Shown here piece after piece: positions 7,779 through 15,600 of a DNA stretch of 43,054 bases. The DNA is from Pelotomaculum sp. UBA3103. GTDB taxonomy: Bacteria > Bacillota > Desulfotomaculia > Desulfotomaculales > Pelotomaculaceae. Each line of letters begins with the position of its first letter. The stretch's first letter is position 1. Below the pieces are notes generated by a model. It was not told the origin of the DNA. It searched no databases and saw only the letters and a list, made by a program, of their open reading frames with translations. The translations under genes and the position numbers were made by a program. The DNA lies in assembly GCA_002365855.1 (NCBI GenBank), contig DFAP01000140.1, positions 1 to 43,054 of the forward strand. The letters run 5' to 3'.

Positions 7779-8486
7779 TCACATAATGCCACGGATGGCA
7801 GTATTATACAGACGACAGGCGGCGAATTTGGAAAACGGTGTTGATGTGCACTTATTTAGCTGGACAATGTCCTGGATAAACTCCGGTAAAAAACCGTCAA
7901 ATTTCACCTCGATGATGCATATACCGGATCCCAAGGCGGCCGCGCTGGGCAGTTTGGCGTCGAAAAGGTCGGTGGAACTTATAGATGCCCTGATGTCGCT
8001 GTCCAAAGTCACCCGCACATTGCCAGCAGGGTAGCGGTACGCCTCCCGCATATAATCCACCACAGTTTTGGGAACAAGTCTTTCAGTCCTGAGTTTCAGG
8101 TAAAACTCCCGCAACAGTTCCTGATCCGACTGTCTTAAGAAGGTGATGTCTCCATTAAGGATATTTTGCACCTCCTCTTTTTCTAATCTTGCCCCAAACT
8201 TTGCGCCTTTGGTGAAGTGCTTGATCTTTTTCTCCAGCCGGATGAAGCTGTGGTCGTGATTGTACAAGCGAATGCGGAATTTTTCCTTTATGGGCAATCC
8301 TTCCATCTTTTCGAAGAGAGCCCTGTCCTCCGGCGTATCGAAGTATAGGGTACGAATATGGTATCTGCCGTCCGGCCCGGAGTTCCGGTCGGTAAGCAGC
8401 ATACAGGACAGCCTGCTTTTGATAACCAGCGCGCCCGCCATAGTAACGAAGTGCTTTAATTCATTACGATATTTTAATTTGTTCAT
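7779..8486 (-). CDS. VTC-domain polyphosphate polymerase-like protein
   Basis: The 235-residue protein matches the bacterial VTC/polyphosphate polymerase fold: KYRNELKHFV at the N-terminus, then YHIRTLYFDTPEDRALFEKMEG, a basic strand FRIRLYNHDHSFIRLEKKIK, and the late acidic motif ICIIEVKFDG. Alternating Arg/Lys and Glu residues line the tunnel in this triphosphate-tunnel family. The eukaryotic relative Vtc4 makes polyphosphate from ATP. Whether this protein does so is inferred. It is the first gene of the operon with DUF4956 and CotH. Ribosome site AGGTGATT precedes ATG 8486. A two-component system starts divergently about 160 bp away. Confidence 0.87.
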   Translation of the reverse strand: MNKLKYRNELKHFVTMAGALVIKSRLSCMLLTDRNSGPDGRYHIRTLYFDTPEDRALFEKMEGLPIKEKFRIRLYNHDHSFIRLEKKIKHFTKGAKFGARLEKEEVQNILNGDITFLRQSDQELLREFYLKLRTERLVPKTVVDYMREAYRYPAGNVRVTLDSDIRASISSTDLFDAKLPSAAALGSGICIIEVKFDGFLPEFIQDIVQLNKCTSTPFSKFAACRLYNTAIRGIM

Positions 8487-8534
8487 TAATAATCACCTCA
8501 CTTTTATTCCATAAGTTTTTGCGGTTACAATAAC

Positions 8535-8600
8535 ATCATAAAATATTATCCTTAATTTAGTCTTAAGCTTAAAGTTATTTTCAGGTTTGTCTGGTAGAAT
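8535..8600. promoter_or_regulatory. shared control region with CTTAA repeats between divergent operons
   Basis: CTTAA occurs at 8551, 8562 and 8568. The first two copies are 11 bp apart, the phasing typical of OmpR/PhoB-type direct repeats. A -10 box TAGAAT (8595-8600) reads toward the regulator gene with only a poor -35 sequence. On the minus strand TATGAT (8535-8540) reads toward the VTC operon, again with a poor -35. The repeats lie where both -35 boxes should be, which suggests activation of both units by the adjacent response regulator. Confidence 0.5.
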
Positions 8601-8644
8601 AAAATGTAGCTGATAAACTTAATTAGTTAAAAGGACTGTTATAT

Positions 8645-9316
8645 ATGAAAATACTGCTGGTTGAAGACGAAAAGCAGCTTTCAGAGGCACTGGCCCAACT
8701 TCTCATGAAAAGTAAATATGTAGTTGATACCGTATATGATGGAGAGGCCGGACTCGACAATGCCCTGACAGGAATTTATGATGTGATCGTGTTAGACATA
8801 ATGCTGCCGAAGCTAAATGGATTAGAAATGCTAAAGGAATTACGCGCAAACGGTATATCCACGCCTACAATACTTCTCACGGCAAAAGGTGAGACAAATG
8901 ATAAGGTTGCAGGTCTGGACTGTGGAGCAGATGACTATCTTACCAAACCCTTTTCATCGGAGGAACTGCTGGCAAGAATCAGAGCTTTATGCAGGCGCAA
9001 AGGCGAGATTATCATCGATAATATTTTGACATTTTCTGATTTTCGTCTTAACCTGTCGACTTATGAACTTGAAGGAAGAAAAAGCAGCGTGAGGCTTACA
9101 TTAAAGGAATTTGAGATTATGAAATATATTATGCACAGGCCAAATCGAGTCGCCACTAAGGATGACCTTATCGCCAAGGTGTGGGGCTTTGATTCTGATG
9201 CCTTGTATAACAATATCGAAGTATATATCTCGTTTTTAAGGAAAAAACTTCTGCATATAGGCACGAAAGCAACTATAACAACGCTCAGGGGCATTGGCTA
9301 TAAGCTGGAGGGGTAG
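8645..9316 (+). CDS. OmpR/PhoB family response regulator
   Basis: The 223-residue protein has a receiver domain (residues 1-115) with the acidic pocket VEDE near residues 6-9, phospho-acceptor Asp51 in IVLDIMLPK, and the Lys of TKPF. A winged-helix DNA-binding domain (about 125-223) ends in LRGIGYKLEG. It should be phosphorylated by the histidine kinase encoded 2 nt downstream and bind direct repeats. The CTTAA block just upstream is the obvious candidate site. Likely targets are its own operon and the divergent VTC-DUF4956-CotH operon, though this is inferred from gene order. The start is ATG 8645, with AAAGGAC upstream. Confidence 0.93.
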   Translation: MKILLVEDEKQLSEALAQLLMKSKYVVDTVYDGEAGLDNALTGIYDVIVLDIMLPKLNGLEMLKELRANGISTPTILLTAKGETNDKVAGLDCGADDYLTKPFSSEELLARIRALCRRKGEIIIDNILTFSDFRLNLSTYELEGRKSSVRLTLKEFEIMKYIMHRPNRVATKDDLIAKVWGFDSDALYNNIEVYISFLRKKLLHIGTKATITTLRGIGYKLEG

Positions 9317-9318
9317 AA

Positions 9319-10521
9319 GTGTTTAACAAGCTGAAAAGAAAATTTGTGATGATTAACATGTCTTTACTGACCATTGTTTTTATTGCAATATTTTCTGTTA
9401 TTTATATGTTAACCGCCATTAGCGGTGAGCGCCAAATAGCCTCTTCGATGCATAACATTATGTTCTCTCCGCCCCGCCCGTTTCCCGACAATCCTGTGGT
9501 GGCGACCAGTATAGTTGTGGATTTAGATAAACAGGACAACATATTAAATTCATTTTCATATATGAATATTAACAAGGAAACGATAGAACAGGCTGTATTG
9601 CTGGCATCTGAAAGCGAGAGTCTGACGGCAAATATAAAGTTAGGAGATACATACTATGCTTTTCTCAAAAGATCAACTCCACAGGGTACAAAGCTGGTAT
9701 TTGTTGACAGAACACTACACCAGAAAAATCTTAACAACCTTCTGGTAATCTTTATTTTAGTGGGAAGTATCAGCCTGGTGCTGCTGCTTTCAATCAGCAT
9801 ATATTTTGCCAACAGAGCGATAAGACCTATTAAAGAGATGTTTGAAAAACAAAAGCAGTTTATAGCAGACGCTTCACATGAGCTCAAAACCCCGCTGACA
9901 GTAATAAAAACTAATACAAGCCTAATTTCGACAAACAGCGAAAAATCCGTAAAAAGCCAGGCCAAATGGCTAGAATATATTTGTTTGCAGGTAGATAAAA
10001 TGTCAAGTCTTGTTGATGATATGCTTTCTTTAGCTAAGTATGATTACGCTGAACAGTCTTCATTTTTTATTGATTTTGACTTAAGTAAAACACTGAACAG
10101 CTCTGTTTTGTCTTTTGAAGCAATATTATTTGAAAAGAACATAGAGTTAAACGCGCAAATACAGCCGGATATTTTTTTGAACGGTGAAAAGGAGAGTATT
10201 AAACGGCTAATCAACATTTTAATGGACAACGCAGTAAAAAATACACCGGAAAACGGAAGCATTTCAGTTAAGCTTGGATGTGACAAGAATAAAGTTGAAA
10301 TTGCAGTAAAAAATACGGGCACAGGTATTCCATCGGAGCATATTGAAAAAATATTTGAGCGTTTTTATCGTGTGGACACCTCCCGCTCAAAAGAAAGCGG
10401 CGGTTACGGAATAGGATTATCCATCGCCAAATCAATTGTAGAGCAGCACAAGGGAAAAATCTACGCCCAGAGCAATGTCGGGACCGACACCACTTTTATT
10501 GTGATACTGCCGTACAGGTAG
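9319..10521 (+). CDS. membrane sensor histidine kinase
   Basis: The 400-residue protein has two membrane helices (about residues 13-33 and 140-162) that flank a short extracellular sensor of roughly 105 residues. A HisKA domain follows, with phospho-acceptor His187 in ASHELKTPLT, then a HATPase_c domain with N box LMDNAVKNT, a GTGIP loop and GGYGIGLSIAKSI. No separate HAMP domain is obvious; the linker is short. It pairs with the response regulator 2 nt upstream. The start is GTG 9319, with GGAGGGG upstream. The signal is unknown; the link to polyphosphate/CotH genes hints at an envelope or phosphate-related cue. Confidence 0.93.
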   Translation: MFNKLKRKFVMINMSLLTIVFIAIFSVIYMLTAISGERQIASSMHNIMFSPPRPFPDNPVVATSIVVDLDKQDNILNSFSYMNINKETIEQAVLLASESESLTANIKLGDTYYAFLKRSTPQGTKLVFVDRTLHQKNLNNLLVIFILVGSISLVLLLSISIYFANRAIRPIKEMFEKQKQFIADASHELKTPLTVIKTNTSLISTNSEKSVKSQAKWLEYICLQVDKMSSLVDDMLSLAKYDYAEQSSFFIDFDLSKTLNSSVLSFEAILFEKNIELNAQIQPDIFLNGEKESIKRLINILMDNAVKNTPENGSISVKLGCDKNKVEIAVKNTGTGIPSEHIEKIFERFYRVDTSRSKESGGYGIGLSIAKSIVEQHKGKIYAQSNVGTDTTFIVILPYR

Positions 10522-10532
10522 ATCATCTTAGT

Positions 10533-10561
10533 TTGATTTTTAGATATCTCTCCAGTATAAT
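10533..10561 (+). promoter_or_regulatory. sigma-A promoter of the hutP-like/aroH unit
   Basis: TTGATT (10533-10538) and TATAAT (10556-10561) are separated by 17 nt. The transcript should begin near 10566-10568, immediately upstream of the hairpin at 10592. Confidence 0.7.
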
Positions 10562-10591
10562 ATTACCAGGAGATTCTGTTTGCGGATCTTA

Positions 10592-10614
10592 ACACTCCTG
10601 TGGGAGTGTATTTT
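10592..10614 (+). terminator. terminator-like leader hairpin before the HutP-family gene
   Basis: ACACTCC (10592-10598) pairs with GGAGTGT (10603-10609) around a 4-nt loop and is followed by ATTTTAATT, a weak U-tract. It lies between the promoter and the preferred start. Its core, ACTCC-N4-GGAGT, matches the terminator in the aroF leader at 11742-11759. Confidence 0.5.
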
Positions 10615-10639
10615 AATTGGGCGGGAGGAATGGCGGCGC

Positions 10640-11059
10640 ATGTCTCAATTCGGAAGCCGCAAGGTAGCACGGGTTGCTATTGAAATGGCGCTGACTGATA
10701 CCAGGGAGCAGGAGAAAGAATACAAACTGCGTTTTTCCAAAGAAGGCATCAGGACGGCGGCCGTGGATTACGGCGGAGATTTTATTTCATCTGTAAACAA
10801 GATCATTGAGAGGGCTGTGGTAGCGTCCAAGCGCGAGGGAGTGATCAGGGATGTGCACGCCGATGAAGGCGCGGTGGCCGGGGCGGCCCGGGAGGCTCTT
10901 TCACAGGTAATGCCCAAGGCCCTGGGCTTTAATGTCGGCGGCAAGATAGGAATTGCCAGGAAGGATGACCATATCAGCGTTGCTATTTTTTTTGGTGTCG
11001 GCCTTCTGCACCTGGATGAGGTCGCCATCGGGCTAGGCCACAGGGCGGTCCAGTCATAA
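10640..11059 (+). CDS. HutP-family RNA-binding regulator
   Basis: The 139-residue protein (from ATG 10640) resembles HutP, the Bacillus RNA-binding antiterminator of the histidine-utilisation operon. The match is clearest over the region IERAVVASKREGVI, then EGAVAGAAREAL, then ISVAIFFGVGLLHLDEVAIGLGH. By my by-eye alignment the two HutP histidines that bind metal in the HALYH segment are Gly here (GAVAG), while the C-terminal GxGH histidine is kept. Ligand sensing may therefore differ. It precedes aroH and the aroF leader, which suggests control of aromatic amino acid genes rather than histidine use. An alternative start, TTG 10580 with AGGAG, adds 20 residues but would place the hairpin inside the gene. 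Confidence 0.75.
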   Translation: MSQFGSRKVARVAIEMALTDTREQEKEYKLRFSKEGIRTAAVDYGGDFISSVNKIIERAVVASKREGVIRDVHADEGAVAGAAREALSQVMPKALGFNVGGKIGIARKDDHISVAIFFGVGLLHLDEVAIGLGHRAVQS

Positions 11060-11081
11060 TCTGTGAGAAGGAGACGGGGGA

Positions 11082-11456
11082 TTGTCAAAAACAGTTTTGA
11101 GAGGGATTCGCGGGGCCATCACAGTCGAGCGTAATTCCGCAGAGGAAATTGTGTCAGCGACGAGGGAACTTCTACAAACCATAATTAACGAAAACGAACT
11201 CGACCCCGAAGATATTGCGAGCGCCTTTTTTACCGTTACCGCGGACTTGAATGCCGAGTTTCCCGCGTCTGCTGCAAGGGAGATGGGCTGGAAATACGTT
11301 CCCCTTCTTTGCAGTACGGAAATTGATGTTCCGGGAAGGCTCGGCAGGTGCATCCGGGTTCTGGTGCACGTCAACACACAAAAATCTCAAATAGACTTGA
11401 AACATATTTACCTGAGGGATGCCGCCCGTCTCAGGGAGGATCTGCTGCCCCAGTAG
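11082..11456 (+). CDS. aroH: chorismate mutase, AroH class
   Basis: The 124-residue protein matches the trimeric AroH-type mutase, which rearranges chorismate to prephenate in phenylalanine and tyrosine synthesis. Visible family residues are the N-terminal GIRGAITVE with the active-site Arg, the CSTEIDVPGRLGRCIRVL segment with the Cys, Glu and Arg of the active site, and the HIYLRDAARLR end with the Tyr. The start is TTG 11082, with AAGGAG 8 nt upstream. The HutP-like gene ends 22 nt earlier and probably shares the transcript. Prephenate made here feeds TyrA, encoded downstream. Confidence 0.93.
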   Translation: MSKTVLRGIRGAITVERNSAEEIVSATRELLQTIINENELDPEDIASAFFTVTADLNAEFPASAAREMGWKYVPLLCSTEIDVPGRLGRCIRVLVHVNTQKSQIDLKHIYLRDAARLREDLLPQ

Positions 11457-11565
11457 AATAAAATAAATTATATTATATAGGTAATTAAAAAGATCATTTA
11501 AAGCAGTTTTTCTCCCTGGCTAAAAATATATCCCAAATATATGGATAAGAACTGGAATAAAACAG

Positions 11566-11595
11566 TTGCCAGGTCAATTAACGGTATGCTAAGAT
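11566..11595 (+). promoter_or_regulatory. extended -10 promoter of aroF
   Basis: TTGCCA (11566-11571) and TAAGAT (11590-11595) have an 18-nt spacer, and TGC directly before the -10 gives an extended -10 element. Transcription would begin near 11602, leaving a leader of about 225 nt. Confidence 0.55.
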
Positions 11596-11601
11596 TAATT
11601 T

Positions 11602-11827
11602 TGTAGCATGGTTGTTTATCTTCAGGGTGGTTTTCACCCGGCCCAAAAGCTGCGCTTTTGCAGCTTTAATTAAAAGAAGGTTCCATGAAGGACGGTAGTA
11701 TGGTAGGGGAGGCGATAAGTTTGAGCTTATGGTCTAGTTGAGCACTCCTCCGGGAGTGCCTTTTTGACATTGTGGAAAACATATTATTAATCGATTTTTA
11801 CCTAGGCAGTTAGGAGGTTAGACTATA
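11602..11827 (+). other. structured aroF leader (candidate attenuator)
   Basis: The 371-base gap 11457-11827 holds an AT-rich 5' part, the promoter at 11566-11595 and this leader. Three hairpins are visible: GGGTG/CACCC near 11626-11639; AAAGCTGC (11646-11653) with GCAGCTTT (11660-11667); and the terminator at 11742-11765. A 21-codon open frame from ATG 11608 to TAA 11673 contains one Tyr and three Phe codons and spans the first two hairpins, though it lacks a ribosome site. The order promoter, small frame, hairpins, terminator, gene is that of an attenuator. I could not match it to a named riboswitch. Confidence 0.45.
11742..11765 (+). terminator. intrinsic terminator in the aroF leader
   Basis: GCACTCC (11742-11748) pairs with GGAGTGC (11753-11759) around a 4-nt loop, followed by CTTTTT. 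It lies 63 nt upstream of the aroF start and downstream of the aroF promoter, so it can stop transcription before the gene. Confidence 0.75.
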
Positions 11828-12844
11828 ATGATTGTGGTTATGAATCACCGGGCAAGTGATGATGAAATAGAAGCCCTGATGGTCCGGCTTGAGAAAAGTG
11901 GTTTTCAAATTCACCTGTCCCGTGGTGTTGAACGCACTATTATAGGCGCTATAGGAGACAAGGCTCGCCTGATGGGAATAAACCTGGAAGCCATGCCGGG
12001 TGTGGAAAAAGTTGTTCCTATCTTGCAGCCGTATAAATTAGCCAGCAGGACTTTCCAGGATAAAGGCACGGTGGTTAAGGTCGGGAATTTGGAAATTGGC
12101 GGCGAGACAGTGCATGTCATGGCTGGCCCGTGCGCGGTTGAAAGCAGGGAACAGCTTCTGGAAGCGGCGCGTGTAGTACGGGAGGCGGGCGCGACCATAC
12201 TGCGAGGCGGGGCGTTCAAACCCAGGACCTCGCCATATTCCTTCCAGGGTCTTGAGGAAGAGGGTCTGGAACTGCTGGCCGAGGCCAGGGAGGCGACGGG
12301 TCTCTTGATTGTGACTGAAGTGATGGATGCCAGGACGCTTCCCCTGGTCACACAGTATACGGATATACTGCAAATTGGGGCACGCAATATGCAAAACTTC
12401 TTCCTGCTGAGGGAAGTAGCTAAAACGGATAAGCCGGTTGTGCTGAAGAGGGGGCCTTCCTGCACTATTGAAGAGTGGCTGATGGCTGCAGAATACATCA
12501 TGTCTGGCGGTAACTACAATGTGATTCTCTGCGAAAGGGGTATTCGCAGTTTTGAAAGCTATACCAGGAACACTCTTGACCTTACAGCCGTACCCGCTGC
12601 CAAGTACCTTTCCCATCTTCCAGTAATAGTTGACCCCAGTCATGCAATAGGGAAGTGGCGGTTAGTGCCGCCTATGGCCAAGGCAGCCCTGGCCGCTGGG
12701 GCGGACGGCTTAATCGTGGAAATGCACCCCAACCCGGCCGAGGCGCTTTGTGATGGGCCACAATCCCTTACTCCGGCCAATTTTACTGACATGATGGACG
12801 ATTTGAGGCGTGTAGCTGCTGTAATGGGGAGGAAGATGCATTGA
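11828..12844 (+). CDS. aroF: 3-deoxy-7-phosphoheptulonate (DAHP) synthase
   Basis: The 338-residue enzyme joins phosphoenolpyruvate and erythrose 4-phosphate, the first committed step of the shikimate pathway. Residues 1-70 form the small ferredoxin-like regulatory domain (MIVVMNHRASDDEIEALMVR) found in the Thermotoga-type I-beta class, associated with feedback control by tyrosine or phenylalanine. The barrel then shows VHVMAGPCAVESREQL, GGAFKPRTSPYSFQG, DILQIGARNMQN, VVLKRGPS and VDPSHAIGK, all typical of this family. Ribosome site TTAGGAGG precedes ATG 11828. The stop overlaps the tyrA start by 4 nt, so the two are translationally coupled. The structured leader upstream points to attenuation control. 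Confidence 0.96.
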   Translation: MIVVMNHRASDDEIEALMVRLEKSGFQIHLSRGVERTIIGAIGDKARLMGINLEAMPGVEKVVPILQPYKLASRTFQDKGTVVKVGNLEIGGETVHVMAGPCAVESREQLLEAARVVREAGATILRGGAFKPRTSPYSFQGLEEEGLELLAEAREATGLLIVTEVMDARTLPLVTQYTDILQIGARNMQNFFLLREVAKTDKPVVLKRGPSCTIEEWLMAAEYIMSGGNYNVILCERGIRSFESYTRNTLDLTAVPAAKYLSHLPVIVDPSHAIGKWRLVPPMAKAALAAGADGLIVEMHPNPAEALCDGPQSLTPANFTDMMDDLRRVAAVMGRKMH

Positions 12845-13944
12845 AACCGGACTTTGGCCGGGTCGCCATCATCGGTGTCGGGCTCATCGGCGGCTCACTG
12901 GGCATGTCTCTATGTGCCAGGGCTGTTGCCGAAGAAGTTGTAGGGGCGGGTTCAAGAGTAGATAACTTACAGCTTGCCGTGGAGCATAGCGCCATTCACC
13001 GCTATGCTGAGACGCCTGCCGATGGGGTGGCCGGAGCTGAACTGGTGATTATAGCCACTCCGGTCAGCGCAACCATTCCTCTTCTGGCGGAACTTGCTCC
13101 CTATCTGGCCCCTGGGGCCGTTGTGACGGATGTTGGCAGCGTCAAGGCCGAAATAGTCCGGGAAGCGGAGAATTTATTGCCTCCTGGAATAACTTTTGTT
13201 GGCGGGCACCCAATGGCTGGCTCAGAGCATGCGGGGATTATGGGCGCTGATCCTTACTTGTTTGAAAACGCCTTTTATGTACTGACACCAACTCAAAGGA
13301 CCTGTCGTAAAGCACTCAAGGCGGTCAAAAGACTTGCTTTTGCCGTGGGCGCCAGAGTAATCGAGATGGAGCCGGAGCGGCATGACCTGGCCGTAGCGGC
13401 TGTTAGTCATCTGCCCCATCTGTTGGCTGCTGCCCTTGTTAATACAGTGGCGCAGATGCCTGAGAGCGATGCGATGCTGCCTCTGGCTGCCGGGGGGTTC
13501 CGGGACACTACCCGGATCGCTGCCGGTAATCCGTTGATGTGGAGGGATATTTTTACGGCTAACCGCAGTCAGGTACTAAGCATGATCAAACATTTTAAAA
13601 CGGAGCTGGATATCTTTGAGGCGATGATTCAGAATGGCAATGGTGATGAAACCCGGAAAAGACTGGAACAGGCACAGGCGGCTCGTCTGTCGCTGCCGTC
13701 TAAAACAAAAGGATATCTGCCTCAGTTGTTTGAAGTAGTGTTAACCGTTCCAGACCAGCCTGGAGTGATCGGAGCATTTTCCGCCCATCTTACAGAGCGT
13801 GGCATAAATATCTGCGATATTGAAATTCTTAGAGTGCGCGAGGGTGAAGGGGGCACAATCAGGTTGGGGTTTGCCTCCGCGCTGGAGCAGGATAATGCTC
13901 TAAAGGTTCTCATGGAGGAAGGCTACACGGTCAGAAAGCGGTAA
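12841..13944 (+). CDS. tyrA: prephenate dehydrogenase with C-terminal ACT domain
   Basis: The 367-residue protein oxidises and decarboxylates prephenate to 4-hydroxyphenylpyruvate, the tyrosine branch. The Rossmann motif GVGLIGGSLG lies near residues 12-21, VGGHPMAGSEHAG contains the catalytic-region His, and the helical dimerisation domain runs to about 285. An ACT domain (about 297-367, beginning FEVVLTVPDQPGVIGAF) probably senses tyrosine. The start is TTG 12841, overlapping the aroF stop (TTGA). The preceding region of aroF supplies the ribosome site GGGGAGGA. No prephenate dehydratase gene is visible here. Confidence 0.95.
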   Translation: MKPDFGRVAIIGVGLIGGSLGMSLCARAVAEEVVGAGSRVDNLQLAVEHSAIHRYAETPADGVAGAELVIIATPVSATIPLLAELAPYLAPGAVVTDVGSVKAEIVREAENLLPPGITFVGGHPMAGSEHAGIMGADPYLFENAFYVLTPTQRTCRKALKAVKRLAFAVGARVIEMEPERHDLAVAAVSHLPHLLAAALVNTVAQMPESDAMLPLAAGGFRDTTRIAAGNPLMWRDIFTANRSQVLSMIKHFKTELDIFEAMIQNGNGDETRKRLEQAQAARLSLPSKTKGYLPQLFEVVLTVPDQPGVIGAFSAHLTERGINICDIEILRVREGEGGTIRLGFASALEQDNALKVLMEEGYTVRKR

Positions 13945-14047
13945 GCGCGGATACTTCGGGTTGGCAAGCTTAATATTTGTGATCTAAACGGCTTAAAGCT
14001 TCTGCTTAACTTGCAGGGCTTAATCCAAAAAGAGGTGATCAAAAAGG

Positions 14048-15346
14048 TTGAGTAATATGCATATTAGTCCCGCAGGCTGCCTGCAGGGTATGGTAACCGT
14101 GCCTGGAGACAAGTCGATCTCTCACCGGGCGGTTATGCTAGGCGCTCTGGCAGAAGGGGTTACTCTAATCAATAATTTCCTGCCAGGTGAGGACTGCCTT
14201 TCAACAATTGATTGTTTTAGAAAACTAGGCATTAAAATAGAAGGACCGGAAAACGGCATTGTCAGAGTACATGGTCGCGGGCTGTTTGGCCTTGAAGAAC
14301 CGCAGGAAGTTCTTGACGCGGGTAACTCCGGTACCACCATGCGGCTTATTCTGGGCATATTAGCCGGTCAGCCCTTCTTCAGCGTAATAACGGGTGATGA
14401 ATCCCTCCGGAAGCGCCCTATGGCCAGGGTTACCAAACCACTGAACCTGATGGGAGCGCGTATAGAGGGCAGGCATAACGGCACACTGGCGCCCTTGTCA
14501 GTGCGAGGTGGCGGTTTGCGCTCGTTAAATTACGAGTCTCCGGTAGCCAGTGCCCAGGTCAAGTCGTCTATTATGTTTGCCGGCTTGTATGCGGAGGGAG
14601 AGACCGTGGTAACCGAACCGTGTCGTTCCAGGGACCACACAGAGCGTATACTCAGGTATTTTGGCGCTGAAATAACGGTGTCTGGCAATACAATCGGGGT
14701 CAAAGGTTTTCCCCGCTTAACCGCGAGGGAGATTACGGTTCCTGGGGATGTGTCTTCCGCAGCGTTCCTGATGGTGGCTGCGTCTTTACTGCCGGGCTCT
14801 GATCTTGTTATCAGCAATGTTGGCATAAATCCAACCAGAAGTGGTATTATCGAGGTTTTGGCCAGGATGGGTTCTGACATTAAAATTCTTGGAGAGCGGG
14901 AAGAAGGCGGAGAACCTGTTGCTGATATACGTGTGCGCTATGCCGGCAGGTTATCCGGCGTGACGCTGGGTGGGGAATTGATCCCGTCACTGATTGATGA
15001 GGTTCCGGCTCTTGCTGTAGCTGCTGCGCTGGCCGATGGGATAACCGAGATACGCAATGCAGGTGAACTGAGGATTAAAGAGAGCGACAGGATTGCAGCC
15101 ATAGCCGGCATGCTTTCAGGTTTCGGCGCTAACACCGCAGAACTTCCGGATGGCCTGCTGATCCATGGTGGGAGGACATTGACGGGATGCGAATGTGAGT
15201 CCCAGGGTGATCACCGCATTGCCATGGCCGCGGCTATAGCCGGGCTGCTGGCCAGAAGTAACACTGTTGTTCAGGGTTCTGAGTGTATCGATGTTTCTTT
15301 TCCTGGATTTTATGATCTATTAGATAGTATTAAAACAGATACTTAA
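14048..15346 (+). CDS. aroA: 3-phosphoshikimate 1-carboxyvinyltransferase (EPSP synthase)
   Basis: The 432-residue enzyme adds the enolpyruvyl group of PEP to shikimate 3-phosphate. Signatures are GDKSISHRAVMLGALAEG, LDAGNSGTTMRLILGILAG, the Arg-rich DESLRKRPMARVTKPL, and GDHRIAMAAAIAGLL. The start is TTG 14048, chosen because ribosome site AGAGGTGATC (14031-14040) fits it; ATG 14057 three codons later is possible. It follows tyrA by about 100 nt and closes the aromatic block. Enzymes for steps 2-5 of the pathway (aroB, C, D, E, K) are not in the window. Confidence 0.96.
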   Translation: MSNMHISPAGCLQGMVTVPGDKSISHRAVMLGALAEGVTLINNFLPGEDCLSTIDCFRKLGIKIEGPENGIVRVHGRGLFGLEEPQEVLDAGNSGTTMRLILGILAGQPFFSVITGDESLRKRPMARVTKPLNLMGARIEGRHNGTLAPLSVRGGGLRSLNYESPVASAQVKSSIMFAGLYAEGETVVTEPCRSRDHTERILRYFGAEITVSGNTIGVKGFPRLTAREITVPGDVSSAAFLMVAASLLPGSDLVISNVGINPTRSGIIEVLARMGSDIKILGEREEGGEPVADIRVRYAGRLSGVTLGGELIPSLIDEVPALAVAAALADGITEIRNAGELRIKESDRIAAIAGMLSGFGANTAELPDGLLIHGGRTLTGCECESQGDHRIAMAAAIAGLLARSNTVVQGSECIDVSFPGFYDLLDSIKTDT

Positions 15347-15496
15347 ACATATGTGTTTCAGGTTCACCGGTCAGCTCATGTGTGGCAAAGAAACGGCTGC
15401 CCTGGGTTTTTGAAAAACAATCTGCATTAAAAAGTTTTCAGGTAGAATAATACATCCTGGTAGGGTTTTTCCTGTCAGGTCTTTTATTTTGCAACC

Positions 15497-15583
15497 AAAA
15501 AAAAAAAAGGAAAAAATATCATAGTGTCGAAGTATCTAAAATGTATTTGTTTTCATTAGATTACTTCATTAGATTACTTCATT
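15497..15583 (+). repeat. poly-A run and 13-bp tandem repeat before cmk
   Basis: The 254-base gap between aroA and cmk carries a run of 12 A (15497-15508) and TTCATTAGATTAC repeated twice head to tail plus a partial third copy (15552-15583). The repeats lie in an open frame contiguous with cmk, but the frame has no ribosome site at its ATG 15541. Confidence 0.8.
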
Positions 15584-15600
15584 GCTTGCAGGGAGAGGCT

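Noticed and set aside
11620..11640. Possible T-box riboswitch in the aroF leader, from AGGGTGG at 11624-11630
   Set aside because: The remainder of the T-box sequence (ACCGCG) is absent; the stretch instead forms a local GGGTG/CACCC hairpin, and no Stem I or specifier loop of normal size fits.
11690..11745. Regularly spaced NAG triplets as a HutP binding site before the aroF terminator
   Set aside because: Several TAG, GAG and AAG triplets occur, but their gaps (5, 2, 5, 3 nt and others) do not follow the fixed 4-nt spacing known for HutP RNA.
15541..15600. 20-residue N-terminal extension of cmk from ATG 15541
   Set aside because: No ribosome site precedes this ATG, the sequence is made of slippage repeats, and Cmk proteins begin at the P-loop as from ATG 15601.
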